Assembly: GCF_003634455.1 (NCBI RefSeq)
Contig: NZ_RBLC01000002.1
Span: 310,001-374,000, forward strand
DNA from: Flavobacterium endophyticum
Lineage (GTDB): Bacteria > Bacteroidota > Bacteroidia > Flavobacteriales > Flavobacteriaceae
DNA: 64,000 bases
Reading direction: 5' to 3'
In this document: piece after piece, positions 19,976 to 29,813 of the stretch
How the letters are laid out: every line of letters starts with the position of its first letter
Position numbering within the stretch: position 1 is the first letter of the stretch
Made by a program: the position numbers and the translations under genes
Notes under the pieces: model-generated
Told to the model about the DNA's origin: nothing
The model's database searches: none
The model's input: only the letters and a program-made list of their open reading frames with translations

Positions 19976-20293
19976 TTATTTAGTAGTATCTCTGTAATAG
20001 ATTTTATCTTCTAGCCATTCCTGTACCGCTAAAGCGTGTGGTTTTGGCAATTTTTCGTAGAATTTTGAAACTTCGATTTGCTCTTTGTTTTCAAAAATTT
20101 CTTCTAAGCTGTCATTATAGGTAGCAAACTCTTCTAATTTCTCTGTCAATTCTTTTTTGATCTCAGAGTTAATTTGATTTGCTCTTTTAGCCATAATCGT
20201 AATCGCTTCATACACATTACCTGTCGGTTCCTCGATCACACTCTTATTATAAGTAATTGTGTTTACTGGAGCATTAGTCTTTTTTAAATCCAT
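19976..20293 (-). CDS. rpoZ: DNA-directed RNA polymerase omega subunit (RpoZ/Rpb6 family)
   Basis: A 105-residue Bacteroidota-type omega subunit that helps fold and stabilise the beta' subunit of RNA polymerase. The core motif is GNVYEAITIMAKRANQI (about 25-41), equivalent to the NRFELVLVAAKRARQL-type segment of other omegas, followed by an acidic helical tail. This form is longer and more diverged than the proteobacterial one. It sits between bamD (9 bp upstream) and coaBC (5 bp downstream), the usual flavobacterial arrangement. Confidence 0.88.
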   Translation of the reverse strand: MDLKKTNAPVNTITYNKSVIEEPTGNVYEAITIMAKRANQINSEIKKELTEKLEEFATYNDSLEEIFENKEQIEVSKFYEKLPKPHALAVQEWLEDKIYYRDTTK

Positions 20294-20302
20294 GACTTTT
20301 AT

Positions 20303-21109
20303 TTAATTAGAAAATTGTTGTAATTCTTTTTCGATTCTTGCAAGCTTTTCATCGACCTCTTTTTTGTATTGTGTCGACTCATTAAATTTTATCAGATTAG
20401 CATACGAAGCTTTCGCTAAGTTCAATCGTTCTTGCTTTTTGCTTTCTACACTGTTGATGGCCAAAATATAAGCCGAATCAAATCGGTAATATAGAGCATC
20501 TTCTTTGAAAGGCGTTCCTGGATAGTCTGCAATAAAATTGTCTAACGCTTTTATAGCTGCAGAATAATCACGTGTATAACCGCCAATCGTATGGTATTGT
20601 TTTGCGTTTTCAAAAGCTTTTTTCTCTAGCTTCTCTCTTAATGTCTTTACGATTTCGTTCGCTCTTGGCAGGTATTCAGAATTTGGATACAGGTTGATAA
20701 ATGCTTGTAACTTATCAATTGCTTTATCCGTATCCGTTTGATCTAAAGTATATCTCGGAGATAGTTTTGAATAGCTTTCAGCACTCAAGAAAGCAGCTTC
20801 TTCGGCCTTTTCGCTTTTTGGATAGCTTGATGTAAAGCTTTCAAACTGATAGCCGGCAAGATAATGCTGTTTTGTCTTATAATACGACTGCGCAAACATA
20901 TAGAACATTTTTTCTGCCGCAGGTTTTCCTCTGTAAGAAGGCGCAATCTGCTCAAAAAGTCGAATTGCTTTTGTATATTTTCCAGCGTCATACATTTTTG
21001 AAGCGATGTCATATTTTACAGCGATATCCTCTGATTTTAAGGCTTTTTGATAAGGACTGCAAGAACCAAGGGCTATTGCGATTAAAAGTATGTAAAATAT
21101 TCTGTTCAT
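20303..21109 (-). CDS. bamD: outer membrane protein assembly factor BamD
   Basis: BamD is a lipoprotein of the BAM complex that helps insert beta-barrel proteins into the outer membrane. The start at MNRIFYILLIAIALGSC gives a classic lipoprotein signal with the acylated cysteine at residue 17; the longer frame would add nine residues in front and is less likely. The mature part is made of TPR helices (KYTKAIRLFEQIAPSYRGKPAAEKMFYMFAQSYY; YQFESFTSSYPKSEKAEEAAF; DKLQAFINLYPNSEYLPRA). At 268 residues it has the normal length. It is the first gene of the operon that continues into omega, coaBC and the PorD-like gene. Confidence 0.92.
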   Translation of the reverse strand: MNRIFYILLIAIALGSCSPYQKALKSEDIAVKYDIASKMYDAGKYTKAIRLFEQIAPSYRGKPAAEKMFYMFAQSYYKTKQHYLAGYQFESFTSSYPKSEKAEEAAFLSAESYSKLSPRYTLDQTDTDKAIDKLQAFINLYPNSEYLPRANEIVKTLREKLEKKAFENAKQYHTIGGYTRDYSAAIKALDNFIADYPGTPFKEDALYYRFDSAYILAINSVESKKQERLNLAKASYANLIKFNESTQYKKEVDEKLARIEKELQQFSN

Positions 21110-21165
21110 TTTCAAGATTGTATTTACTGATTTCAAGCTTTTTGAGGCTGTATAAAAATCAACCG

Positions 21166-21173
21166 CAAATTTA
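21166..21173 (-). promoter_or_regulatory. candidate -7 element for the bamD operon
   Basis: Minus strand TAAATTTG matches TAnnTTTG, 56 bp before the chosen bamD ATG. No clear TTG -33 box was found at the right distance. Confidence 0.5.
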
Positions 21174-21233
21174 GTTATTAATTATAGATTAAAAAAACAT
21201 TTTTTTAAGGCTCCAAAAAGACTTAAAAATAAA

Positions 21234-21260
21234 AAAGATGCCAAATAAAATGACACCTTT
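21234..21260 (-). terminator. hairpin terminator after ferritin
   Basis: On the minus strand AAAGGTGTCA pairs with TGGCATCTTT (two G-U pairs) around a 7 nt loop and is followed by T residues. It lies 20 bp past the ferritin stop. Confidence 0.8.
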
Positions 21261-21280
21261 CTAACGATTAAATTCTGTAT

Positions 21281-21790
21281 TTATTTTCCAGTCGCAATCG
21301 GACTCGTAAAGTTTTTCATTTCGTTATCAAAAAGATACAAACCTCCTTTGTCGTCACCGATCAAATTGATTTTATCTAGGATATATCTAGCGTTTGCTTC
21401 TTCCTCTATCTGCTCGGCAACATACCATTGCAAGAAATTGTGAGTCGCATAGTCTCTTTCGTCTAACGCAATACCGACCAAGTCGTTGATGCTTTCCGAA
21501 ACTTTAATTTCATGCTGCAATAATTGCTTGAAAAGCACTTTATAGCTTGACAAATCAAGTACAGGCTCAACAGTAGCAGATATTTTAGCTTGGCCGCCTC
21601 TTTGGTTGATGTATTTTACCAATTTCAGCATGTGCATTCTTTCTTCTTCTGACTGCGCAAACATAAAAGTTGATATTCCTTCAAAACCTTGAACTTCAGC
21701 CCAAGAAGCCATCGCAAGATAAATCTGAGAAGAATCTCCTTCTACTTTTATTTGTTTGTTTAGCGCGTCTTGTATGGTTTGTGACAACAT
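21281..21790 (-). CDS. ftnA: ferritin (non-haem iron storage)
   Basis: A 169-residue ferritin that would oxidise Fe(II) and store iron as a mineral inside a 24-subunit shell. The four-helix bundle carries the ferroxidase ligands: Glu17 in KVEGDSSQIYLAM, the EEERMHM segment (glutamate and histidine near 48-54), and WYVAEQIEEEANAR near 122-135. The start ATG is 18 bp after dapA on the same strand; read-through from dapA is possible, and a strong terminator follows. No Fur-box-like operator was recognised. Confidence 0.95.
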   Translation of the reverse strand: MLSQTIQDALNKQIKVEGDSSQIYLAMASWAEVQGFEGISTFMFAQSEEERMHMLKLVKYINQRGGQAKISATVEPVLDLSSYKVLFKQLLQHEIKVSESINDLVGIALDERDYATHNFLQWYVAEQIEEEANARYILDKINLIGDDKGGLYLFDNEMKNFTSPIATGK

Positions 21791-21808
21791 AATCTTTATT
21801 TTTTGAAA

Positions 21809-22690
21809 CTAATTTACTGTTTTTTTAACAAACTGGTCAATTCTGCCTGCTAAATCTTCGTTAACATTAACTAATGGCAAACGTACTGTATTTTCTGACA
21901 ATCCCAAAGATTTAAAGATTTCTTTAACACCAGCTGGGTTTCCTTGCTCAAAAATCATGTCGATAGAATCGGCAAGTTGGTAATGCAACTGGTAAGCTTC
22001 GTCAACTTTTCTTTCCAATCCCAAACGCACCATTTCTGAAAATTGTTTTGGAAAACCTTCTGCAATTACTGAAATCACTCCTGCTCCACCGGCCAAAACC
22101 ATCGGTAGTGTTACCATATCATCGCCAGAAATTACCAAGAAATCTTTTGGCTTGTCCTGAATCAATTTCATAGCCTGAACAATATCTCCCGCAGCTTCTT
22201 TAATTCCCACGACATTTTTGAAATCATTCGCCAAGCGAAGTACTGTCGACGGCAAGACATTGCTAGCTGTTCTTCCCGGAACATTGTACAAGATTACCGG
22301 AAGCGGCGAAGCTTCTGCAATCGCTTTAAAATGCTGATAGATTCCTTCTTGCGTAGGCTTGTTATAGTAAGGCGAAACAGAAAGAACTGCTGAAAATCCT
22401 GTAAAATCTCTGGTTTTTAGTTCCTCCACAACTTCTGCAGTATTATTGCCGCCAACACCCAAAACCAATGGCAATCTTCCGTTATTGGTTTCGATTACGG
22501 TTTTTATGACCAATTCTTTTTCTTCTTTCTTTAATGTAGCCGGCTCGCCTGTCGTCCCTAAAACAACAAGATAGTTGATTCCGTTATCGATCTGATAATT
22601 TACGATTCTTTTTAAGGCCTCGACATCAACAGAAAAATCTTTTTTGAATGGTGTGACAAGCGCAACGCCTGTTCCAATAAGTGACTGCAT
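21809..22690 (-). CDS. dapA: 4-hydroxy-tetrahydrodipicolinate synthase
   Basis: DapA condenses pyruvate with aspartate-4-semialdehyde, the first committed step of the lysine and diaminopimelate pathway. The 293-residue (beta/alpha)8 barrel shows GTTGEPATL (near 45) for the pyruvate carboxylate, the catalytic tyrosine in [11 protein letters not shown] near 132, and the Schiff-base lysine in [11 protein letters not shown] near 161. GGAGVISV lies near 185. It starts 2 bp from the end of the DUF6913-like gene and is probably cotranscribed with it. Confidence 0.97.
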   Translation of the reverse strand: MQSLIGTGVALVTPFKKDFSVDVEALKRIVNYQIDNGINYLVVLGTTGEPATLKKEEKELVIKTVIETNNGRLPLVLGVGGNNTAEVVEELKTRDFTGFSAVLSVSPYYNKPTQEGIYQHFKAIAEASPLPVILYNVPGRTASNVLPSTVLRLANDFKNVVGIKEAAGDIVQAMKLIQDKPKDFLVISGDDMVTLPMVLAGGAGVISVIAEGFPKQFSEMVRLGLERKVDEAYQLHYQLADSIDMIFEQGNPAGVKEIFKSLGLSENTVRLPLVNVNEDLAGRIDQFVKKTVN

Positions 22691-22692
22691 AA

Positions 22693-23211
22693 TTATATTT
22701 TATTTAGTATTTTTAGATATTTGAATAATTCAGAAACAAAAACCTTATAATTTTCGGCATTGGTATTGATCATAAAATGATTCAATCTTTTGTCGATGGT
22801 TGAAAATCCCACTTTAAAATTCGCTTTCGACTTGAAAGTCGTAATCATCAAGGGCGCTTTCTCAGTATCGTAATAACTGATGAGCATATCAAATTCCTTC
22901 TCGGCAAAGTCCCTTACATTCTTATTTTCCAGCGTTCCTTTCCAGCTCAAATCTTTGTGGCTGAAACTCGGATAATTAATAACTTCTTTTTTCTTGAAAC
23001 GGTCTTTATAAAGCAAAATTTGTATGTCTTCTCTCTTGATTCCGTTAGCCAAAAGCTCTTCTATCAAATTGACTTTGTCTTCAAAATAGGTCTTATCAAT
23101 GAGCAGTCCGACTGTTTTTATCGTTTCGGTCGAAGGGTTTCCCTTTACATGCAGGGAACTATTTTTTAATGTTCTTTTTGCAGAAAAATTCTTGAAAAAT
23201 TTTAAAAACAT
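22693..23211 (-). CDS. DUF6913-like conserved flavobacterial protein
   Basis: A 172-residue basic, cytoplasmic protein of unknown function, recalled as the DUF6913 family. It has no signal peptide or membrane helix. Visible features are a lysine-rich N-terminus ([18 protein letters not shown]), a predicted alternating alpha/beta region with [16 protein letters not shown], and [16 protein letters not shown] near 109. It is the first gene of an apparent operon with dapA, 2 bp apart, a pairing I recall as common in flavobacteria. Function cannot be inferred. Confidence 0.72.
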   Translation of the reverse strand: MFLKFFKNFSAKRTLKNSSLHVKGNPSTETIKTVGLLIDKTYFEDKVNLIEELLANGIKREDIQILLYKDRFKKKEVINYPSFSHKDLSWKGTLENKNVRDFAEKEFDMLISYYDTEKAPLMITTFKSKANFKVGFSTIDKRLNHFMINTNAENYKVFVSELFKYLKILNKI

Positions 23212-23231
23212 AGTACTTTTACTTGTGATTA

Positions 23232-23239
23232 CAAATTTA
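23232..23239 (-). promoter_or_regulatory. candidate -7 element for the DUF6913-dapA operon
   Basis: Minus strand TAAATTTG matches TAnnTTTG, 20 bp before the ATG at 23211, in the 49 bp divergent gap with the nucleotidase genes. Confidence 0.5.
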
Positions 23240-23260
23240 ATTAAATAAGCCGTATTTCAG

Positions 23261-24040
23261 ATGCTAAAACTAAAAAACTATAACGCCGCTGCAAGACAAT
23301 TTGTTTTAATTCTAACATTATTTCTTGCACTTTCTTGCTCGAATCAAAAAGCGTATGTTTCTAAAATCGAAGGAAAGCAAATCGGCGTCACCAATACAAA
23401 TCCGGAAACTCCTGCTATCGAGGAATTTATAAAACCTTATCGCGAAAATATCGACAAAGACATGAATCAGGTTTTAGCGTATGCACCGGAAACTTTAGAC
23501 AAGAGCAAAGGTGAATGGCAGACCAGTATTGGAAGCCTTCAGGCCGATATAACGCTTGCCGCAGCCAATAAAATTTTTCAAAAGCGCGAAAACAAATCTG
23601 TCGACATCTGCTTGCTGAACCATGGCGGTATCCGAAGCATGATTTCAAAAGGAAACGTAACGACACGTACCGCCTTTGAATTAATGCCTTTTGAAAACGA
23701 ATTGGTAGTGGTTGCCCTAAAAGGCGAGCAGATTGTAGAAATGGTCAATTATCTGATTGCTGAGAAAAAACCGCATCCGCTTTCGGGAATGGAAATTATC
23801 TTAAACAAAGACGCTTCTGCTTACAAAAGCATTACGGTACAAGGAAAACCTTTAGATCTGAACAAAACCTATTACGTAGCCACAAATGATTATCTGTACA
23901 ACGGCGGCGACAGCATGAATTTCTTTAAAAAAGGAACCATGACTTCTTTAGATTACAAACTTCGAAATGTTTGGATCGATTATTTCAAAGAAACCGACAC
24001 CATTCCTGTTTTGACGAACAAGAGAATTATTGTTGAGTAG
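23261..24040 (+). CDS. 5'-nucleotidase C-terminal domain lipoprotein
   Basis: A 259-residue lipoprotein (lipobox LALSC, acylated Cys26) that consists only of the C-terminal substrate-binding domain of 5'-nucleotidases. Family features are visible in order: IGSLQADITLAAA (about 90), the NHGGIRSMISKGNVT segment (about 123), FELMPFENELVVVALKGEQI, and YYVATNDYLYNGGDSMNFF (about 210), which in complete enzymes binds the nucleoside. The metal-binding catalytic half is encoded by the next gene, 34 bp downstream. The two products presumably act together in the periplasm to dephosphorylate nucleotides, but this needs them to meet as separate chains. Confidence 0.88.
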   Translation: MLKLKNYNAAARQFVLILTLFLALSCSNQKAYVSKIEGKQIGVTNTNPETPAIEEFIKPYRENIDKDMNQVLAYAPETLDKSKGEWQTSIGSLQADITLAAANKIFQKRENKSVDICLLNHGGIRSMISKGNVTTRTAFELMPFENELVVVALKGEQIVEMVNYLIAEKKPHPLSGMEIILNKDASAYKSITVQGKPLDLNKTYYVATNDYLYNGGDSMNFFKKGTMTSLDYKLRNVWIDYFKETDTIPVLTNKRIIVE

Positions 24041-24074
24041 TTCCCAATTCTAAAGAAGCCAAAAAGACACAAAA

Positions 24075-24989
24075 ATGAAAAGAAGAGATTTTATACAAAA
24101 AACAGTAGCCGGTTCCGCATTATTGACTGTTGGCGGATTGTCATTGAGCAGCTTTGCGCCGATTGATAAAAAACACATCACGATTTTACATACGAATGAC
24201 GTTCATAGCCATATCGATCCATTTCCTGCAACAGATGCAAAAAATCCTAATATGGGTGGTGTTTCGAGAAGAGCAAGCTTGATCGAAAGCATTCGTAAAG
24301 AAAATCCGAATGTATTGCTTTTGGATGCTGGTGATATTTTTCAAGGCACGCCTTATTTCAATTATTACGGCGGCGAATTGGAATTTAAGCTAATGAGCAT
24401 GCTAAAATACGATCTGGCTACAATGGGAAATCACGATTTCGACAACGGAATTGACGGTTTTTATTCGCAATTGCACAATGCCAAATTTGACTTCGTCAGC
24501 GCTAATTATGATTTTAAAAATACGGTATTGGACGGAATCGTCAAGCCCTATAAGGTTTTTGTGAAAGACGGCATCAAGATTGGCGTTTTTGGATTGGGCG
24601 TTGAATTGGACGGTTTAGTGGATAAAAAAAACTACAAAGAAACTGTTTATAACGACCCCATTTCCGTATCGCAAGAAATGACGCGAATCTTAAAAATGCA
24701 GGAAAAATGCGACCTGATTATTTGCCTTTCTCACATTGGATACGCATACAAAAACGACCCGAACAAAGTTTCTGATTTAAAATTAGCCGCCGCTACAAGA
24801 GATATCGATTTGATTATTGGCGGGCATACACATACTTTCCTTGACAAGCCGACCATCGTAAAAAACCTTGACGGAATTGATACTTTAGTAAACCAAGTAG
24901 GCTGCTACGGAATCAACCTTGGACGTATTGATTTTTATTTTGATACAGACAAAAACAAATCGCATTCAGGAAGGACTATAGTAGTCTAA
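24075..24989 (+). CDS. Tat-exported metallophosphatase (5'-nucleotidase N-terminal domain)
   Basis: A 304-residue calcineurin-like phosphoesterase corresponding to the catalytic half of 5'-nucleotidase. It has a Tat-like signal (KRRDFIQKTVAGSALL). The dinuclear metal motifs are TNDVHSH (about 40), DAGDIFQGTPYF (about 84), GNHDFDNG (about 118) and GGHTHTF (about 255). The C-terminal domain is missing from this chain and is supplied by the gene just upstream. The Tat signal means it is exported folded, in contrast to its Sec-exported lipoprotein partner. Likely substrates are periplasmic nucleotides. It ends at a shared bidirectional terminator. Confidence 0.9.
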   Translation: MKRRDFIQKTVAGSALLTVGGLSLSSFAPIDKKHITILHTNDVHSHIDPFPATDAKNPNMGGVSRRASLIESIRKENPNVLLLDAGDIFQGTPYFNYYGGELEFKLMSMLKYDLATMGNHDFDNGIDGFYSQLHNAKFDFVSANYDFKNTVLDGIVKPYKVFVKDGIKIGVFGLGVELDGLVDKKNYKETVYNDPISVSQEMTRILKMQEKCDLIICLSHIGYAYKNDPNKVSDLKLAAATRDIDLIIGGHTHTFLDKPTIVKNLDGIDTLVNQVGCYGINLGRIDFYFDTDKNKSHSGRTIVV

Positions 24990-25010
24990 CTGCAAACAAT
25001 ATCCAAAATA

Positions 25011-25040
25011 AAAAAGGCTCGTATATCACGAGCCTTTTTT
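25011..25040. terminator. bidirectional terminator between nucleotidase and ligA
   Basis: A perfect 12-bp stem (AAAAAGGCTCGT with ACGAGCCTTTTT) around a 5 nt loop. It has A-tract and T-tract flanks, so it can serve the plus-strand nucleotidase and the minus-strand ligA. Confidence 0.92.
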
Positions 25041-25057
25041 AGTAGTTACTTTCAATA

Positions 25058-27112
<2,055 letters not shown>

Positions 27113-27129
27113 CTACTAAATATTTGTAT

Positions 27130-27606
27130 TTATGAAGCTTGAATTATCCCATTAATTTGCAGGTATAATTGGCCGTCGCTCAAGATAGCGCCTTGCTGGA
27201 TCAGGTTGAAGATCGAGCTGTTTCTTTCTTCTTCATAGTCCTTTTGGCCTAGCTTGATTTCTACGGTTTCGGTAAACATATTGTCGCTCAGCCACTGCAA
27301 GCCTTCTCTAGTCATAAAATCGACTTCTTGTACCAATGATTTCAAAACGATAGACTTCACCACTTTTTCCTGGCAGTGAAAAAGAAAAATATAATTTTTA
27401 GAAAAGTGCTCTAAGTAGTGTGCTCCTGTCAGTACGCCTTCCCAGATCAGGTCTGAAAACACATCTAGTTCTTGTTCGGCTACTTCAGGCTTTTCTGCCT
27501 TGATCGTATCCCATTCTTTTTTATCGATTGATTGCGTAGCCAAGAAATTGGCAAATTCTTGATGAAGCGCTTCGAATTGCTCTTTTGTTAGTCTTCTGTA
27601 TTTCAT
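27130..27606 (-). CDS. DUF6495-like conserved protein
   Basis: A 158-residue acidic cytoplasmic protein of a conserved Bacteroidota family without assigned function (I recall it as DUF6495). I chose the ATG at 27604-27606 (MKYRRLTKEQFEALHQEF), the usual family N-terminus; the frame extends 11 residues upstream. Predicted mostly helical, with WEGVLTGAHYLEHFSKNYIF near 65 and no signal peptide, membrane segment or catalytic motif. It precedes ligA by 74 bp on the same strand. Confidence 0.7.
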   Translation of the reverse strand: MKYRRLTKEQFEALHQEFANFLATQSIDKKEWDTIKAEKPEVAEQELDVFSDLIWEGVLTGAHYLEHFSKNYIFLFHCQEKVVKSIVLKSLVQEVDFMTREGLQWLSDNMFTETVEIKLGQKDYEEERNSSIFNLIQQGAILSDGQLYLQINGIIQAS

Positions 27607-27668
27607 GTCGTCACAAGGAAAGAAGCAATCTTCCTTCATTTAATTATACTCTATATAAGCTTTCAAAG

Positions 27669-27743
27669 TTCAATATTCCAAGTTGAGTATTCAAAATTTA
27701 AAAATCAATAACGAACTCTGAATTTGGAATATTGAATTTTGAA
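27669..27743. repeat. AT-rich inverted repeat, two nested arm pairs
   Basis: TTCAATATTCCAA at 27669-27681 is the exact complement of TTGGAATATTGAA at 27724-27736. A second pair, TTCAAAATT at 27690-27698 and AATTTTGAA at 27735-27743, overlaps it. The element lies between the DUF6495-like gene and the rplI terminator. Confidence 0.7.
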
Positions 27744-27750
27744 ACAAAAA

Positions 27751-27775
27751 AAATCCCGACTTGCATCGGGACTTT
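27751..27775 (-). terminator. terminator of the rpsF-rpsR-rplI operon
   Basis: On the minus strand TCCCGA pairs with TCGGGA around a 6 nt loop, followed by eight T. It lies 23 bp past the rplI stop. Confidence 0.88.
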
Positions 27776-27797
27776 TGTATTTCAGTACTTGAAAATA

Positions 27798-28238
27798 TTA
27801 TTTCTCAGCTACGATTTCGTAAGGCAACTCAACGATAACATCTCTGTGCAATCTAACACTAGCAGTATATTTACCAGTACGTTTAACGATTCCAGAAGTG
27901 ATGTATTTTCTGTCGATTGATTGACCTTGTTTCTCTAAAGCTTCAGCGATATCAATGTTAGTGATAGAACCAAAAAGTTTCTCACCACCTGCTTTAGCAG
28001 CAATTTTGATTTCAAGAGCTTTTAGTGCTTCTGCCAATTTCTTAGCATCGTCAACAATTTTAGCTTCTTTATGAGCTTTTTGTTTTAGGTTCTCAGCTAA
28101 TACTTTTTTAGCAGAAGGAGTTGCCATTTGAGCAAAACCTTGCGGGATCAAAAAGTTACGACCGTATCCGTTTTTCACAGTTACTACATCGTCTTTAAAA
28201 CCTAAATTTTGTACGTCTTTTTTTAATATAAGTTCCAT
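27798..28238 (-). CDS. rplI: 50S ribosomal protein L9
   Basis: L9 binds 23S rRNA domain V near the L1 stalk and helps keep the reading frame. The 146-residue length is normal. The N-terminal rRNA-binding signature is MELILKKDVQNLGFKDDVVTVKNGYGRNFLIPQ-like (residues 1-33, with GYGRNFLIP conserved), followed by the long connecting helix (KKVLAENLKQKAHKEAK) and the C-terminal domain (KLFGSITNIDIAEAL). It is the last gene of the rpsF-rpsR-rplI operon, 63 bp after rpsR. Confidence 0.98.
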   Translation of the reverse strand: MELILKKDVQNLGFKDDVVTVKNGYGRNFLIPQGFAQMATPSAKKVLAENLKQKAHKEAKIVDDAKKLAEALKALEIKIAAKAGGEKLFGSITNIDIAEALEKQGQSIDRKYITSGIVKRTGKYTASVRLHRDVIVELPYEIVAEK

Positions 28239-28301
28239 GTTGTTGTCCTTATTAAGAGAAGTTAGGTTCCGTTTGACGAGAAACCAACAACTTTGTTTTT
28301 A

Positions 28302-28598
28302 TTATTTTAGTAAATCGGCCACGTATGGCATTAAAGCTAAATGTCTTGCTCTTTTCACAGCTACAGACACTTTTCTTTGGTATTTCAATGAAGTTCCAGT
28401 TAAACGACGTGGAAGGATTTTCCCTTGTTCGTTAACGAATTTCAATAAGAAATCTGCATCTTTATAATCGATATATTTGATTCCAGATTTTTTGAAACGA
28501 CAATACTTTTTAGTTTTGTTAGTTTCTATGTTCAAAGGCGTTAGATATCTGATATCTCCGTCTTTTTTTCCTTTTGCTGATTGTTCGATCGTTGACAT
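28302..28598 (-). CDS. rpsR: 30S ribosomal protein S18
   Basis: A 98-residue S18 that packs against S6 on the 30S platform. Conserved elements are [18 protein letters not shown] (31-48) and [34 protein letters not shown] sequence (about 62-91). The cysteine in KKYCRF is the only cysteine in the protein, so a zinc-binding form is not indicated. It is 5 bp downstream of rpsF. Confidence 0.98.
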
Positions 28599-28603
28599 AA
28601 TAA

Positions 28604-28945
28604 TTACGCTTTAGCTGCTTTTAATTTTGCTCTTCTTCTTTCTGCCCAAGAAATTGCATGTTTATCAAGACTTACAGTCAAGAAACGCATAACTCTTTCG
28701 TCACGTCTGAATTCAGTTTCGAAAGCGATTAATACTTCAGGAGCTACTTTGAACTCAAATAAATGGTAAAAACCACTTTTTTTGTGTTGGATTTCGTACG
28801 CCATTTTTTTTAGGCCCCAATCCTCTTTTGATACCATCTCTGCTCCTCTGGAAGTAAGAAAATCTTCGAATTTGCTTACTGTTTCCTTTACCTGTACTTC
28901 AGATAAAACGGGATTCAAGATGAAAACAGTCTCATAATGATTCAT
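28604..28945 (-). CDS. rpsF: 30S ribosomal protein S6
   Basis: A 113-residue S6, first gene of the operon. It begins [16 protein letters not shown] and carries the family segments [22 protein letters not shown] (about 64-85) and [13 protein letters not shown] (about 97). S6 binds S18 and the central domain of 16S rRNA. In many bacteria S6-S18 also feeds back on its own mRNA; no leader structure of that type was recognised here. Confidence 0.98.
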   Translation of the reverse strand: MNHYETVFILNPVLSEVQVKETVSKFEDFLTSRGAEMVSKEDWGLKKMAYEIQHKKSGFYHLFEFKVAPEVLIAFETEFRRDERVMRFLTVSLDKHAISWAERRRAKLKAAKA

Positions 28946-28978
28946 AATAATATATTTTATTTGTTATAAAATTGGGTG

Positions 28979-28986
28979 CAAAAGTA
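28979..28986 (-). promoter_or_regulatory. rpsF operon promoter -7 element
   Basis: Minus strand TACTTTTG matches TAnnTTTG. It is preceded, after a 19 bp spacer, by TTG (within CGCTTGCAG). This is a near-ideal Bacteroidota sigma-A promoter, 33 bp before the rpsF ATG. Confidence 0.82.
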
Positions 28987-29117
28987 ACTATTTATTTTTA
29001 ATCTGCAAGCGAAAAATGACTATATTCGACGAAGTACAAAAAAACGGGCAAAAGATTGTTTTTTTATAAAAAAATTATCCTACATTTATCGTACCCAATC
29101 TATAAATTCCGATTATT

Positions 29118-29813
29118 ATGAAATTGAATTGTGTCGTAGTGGATGACAGTGCCATTCAGAGAATGACGGTAACCAAGCTGGTTGCCAATCATCCGAACCT
29201 GAATTTGGTGGGCGATTTTTCAAATGCCATAGAAACAAAGAATTGTCTTACCAATAAAGAGGTAGACCTTATTTTTCTCGATATCGAAATGCCCGTCATT
29301 AACGGTTTTGATTTGCTTGACGGTTTAAAAGTAAAACCGCAGATTATCTTTATTACTTCTAAAGCAGAATATGCCGTGAAAGCGTTCGATTATGATGCTA
29401 CCGATTATCTCCAAAAGCCTATTTCGCCACAGCGCTTTAATGCTGCCGTAAAAAGAGCCATGGACTTATATTTGTTGCGCAAGGAAAATATCGATGAAGA
29501 CAGCGAGCATATCTTTATCAAGAGCAATCTTAAGAAATTGAAGATCTTTACGTCAAAAATCAAATGGATCGAGGCGTATGGCGATTATGTAAAGGTGGTT
29601 ACCGAAGACGAAAACCATCTGGTATTGTCGACCATGAAATCTTTTGAGAACGATTTGTCTAAAGAGCGTTTTATACGCGTGCACAAGTCCTTTATTATCA
29701 ATATTGACAAGGTAGACAAATTCAACAGCAAGTTTGCAGAGATCGGCGTGACTAAAATCCCATTGAGCAGAAACAAAAAAGAAGACTTGGTGAAAGCCTT
29801 AGCTTCGGCCTAA
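29118..29813 (+). CDS. LytTR-family response regulator
   Basis: A 231-residue two-component regulator. The receiver domain has acidic residues Asp9 and Asp10, the phospho-acceptor Asp55 in FLDIEMPV, and the conserved lysine in YLQKPISP near 100. The C-terminal half is a LytTR DNA-binding domain (IFIKSNLKKLKIFTSKIKWIEAYGDYVKV; RFIRVHKSFIINIDKVDKF). LytTR regulators usually pair with 5TM-Lyt or LytS-like kinases, none of which is in the window, so it is an orphan here. A weak promoter-like TACATTTA lies upstream near 29080. Its stop codon overlaps that of priA on the other strand. Confidence 0.92.
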   Translation: MKLNCVVVDDSAIQRMTVTKLVANHPNLNLVGDFSNAIETKNCLTNKEVDLIFLDIEMPVINGFDLLDGLKVKPQIIFITSKAEYAVKAFDYDATDYLQKPISPQRFNAAVKRAMDLYLLRKENIDEDSEHIFIKSNLKKLKIFTSKIKWIEAYGDYVKVVTEDENHLVLSTMKSFENDLSKERFIRVHKSFIINIDKVDKFNSKFAEIGVTKIPLSRNKKEDLVKALASA

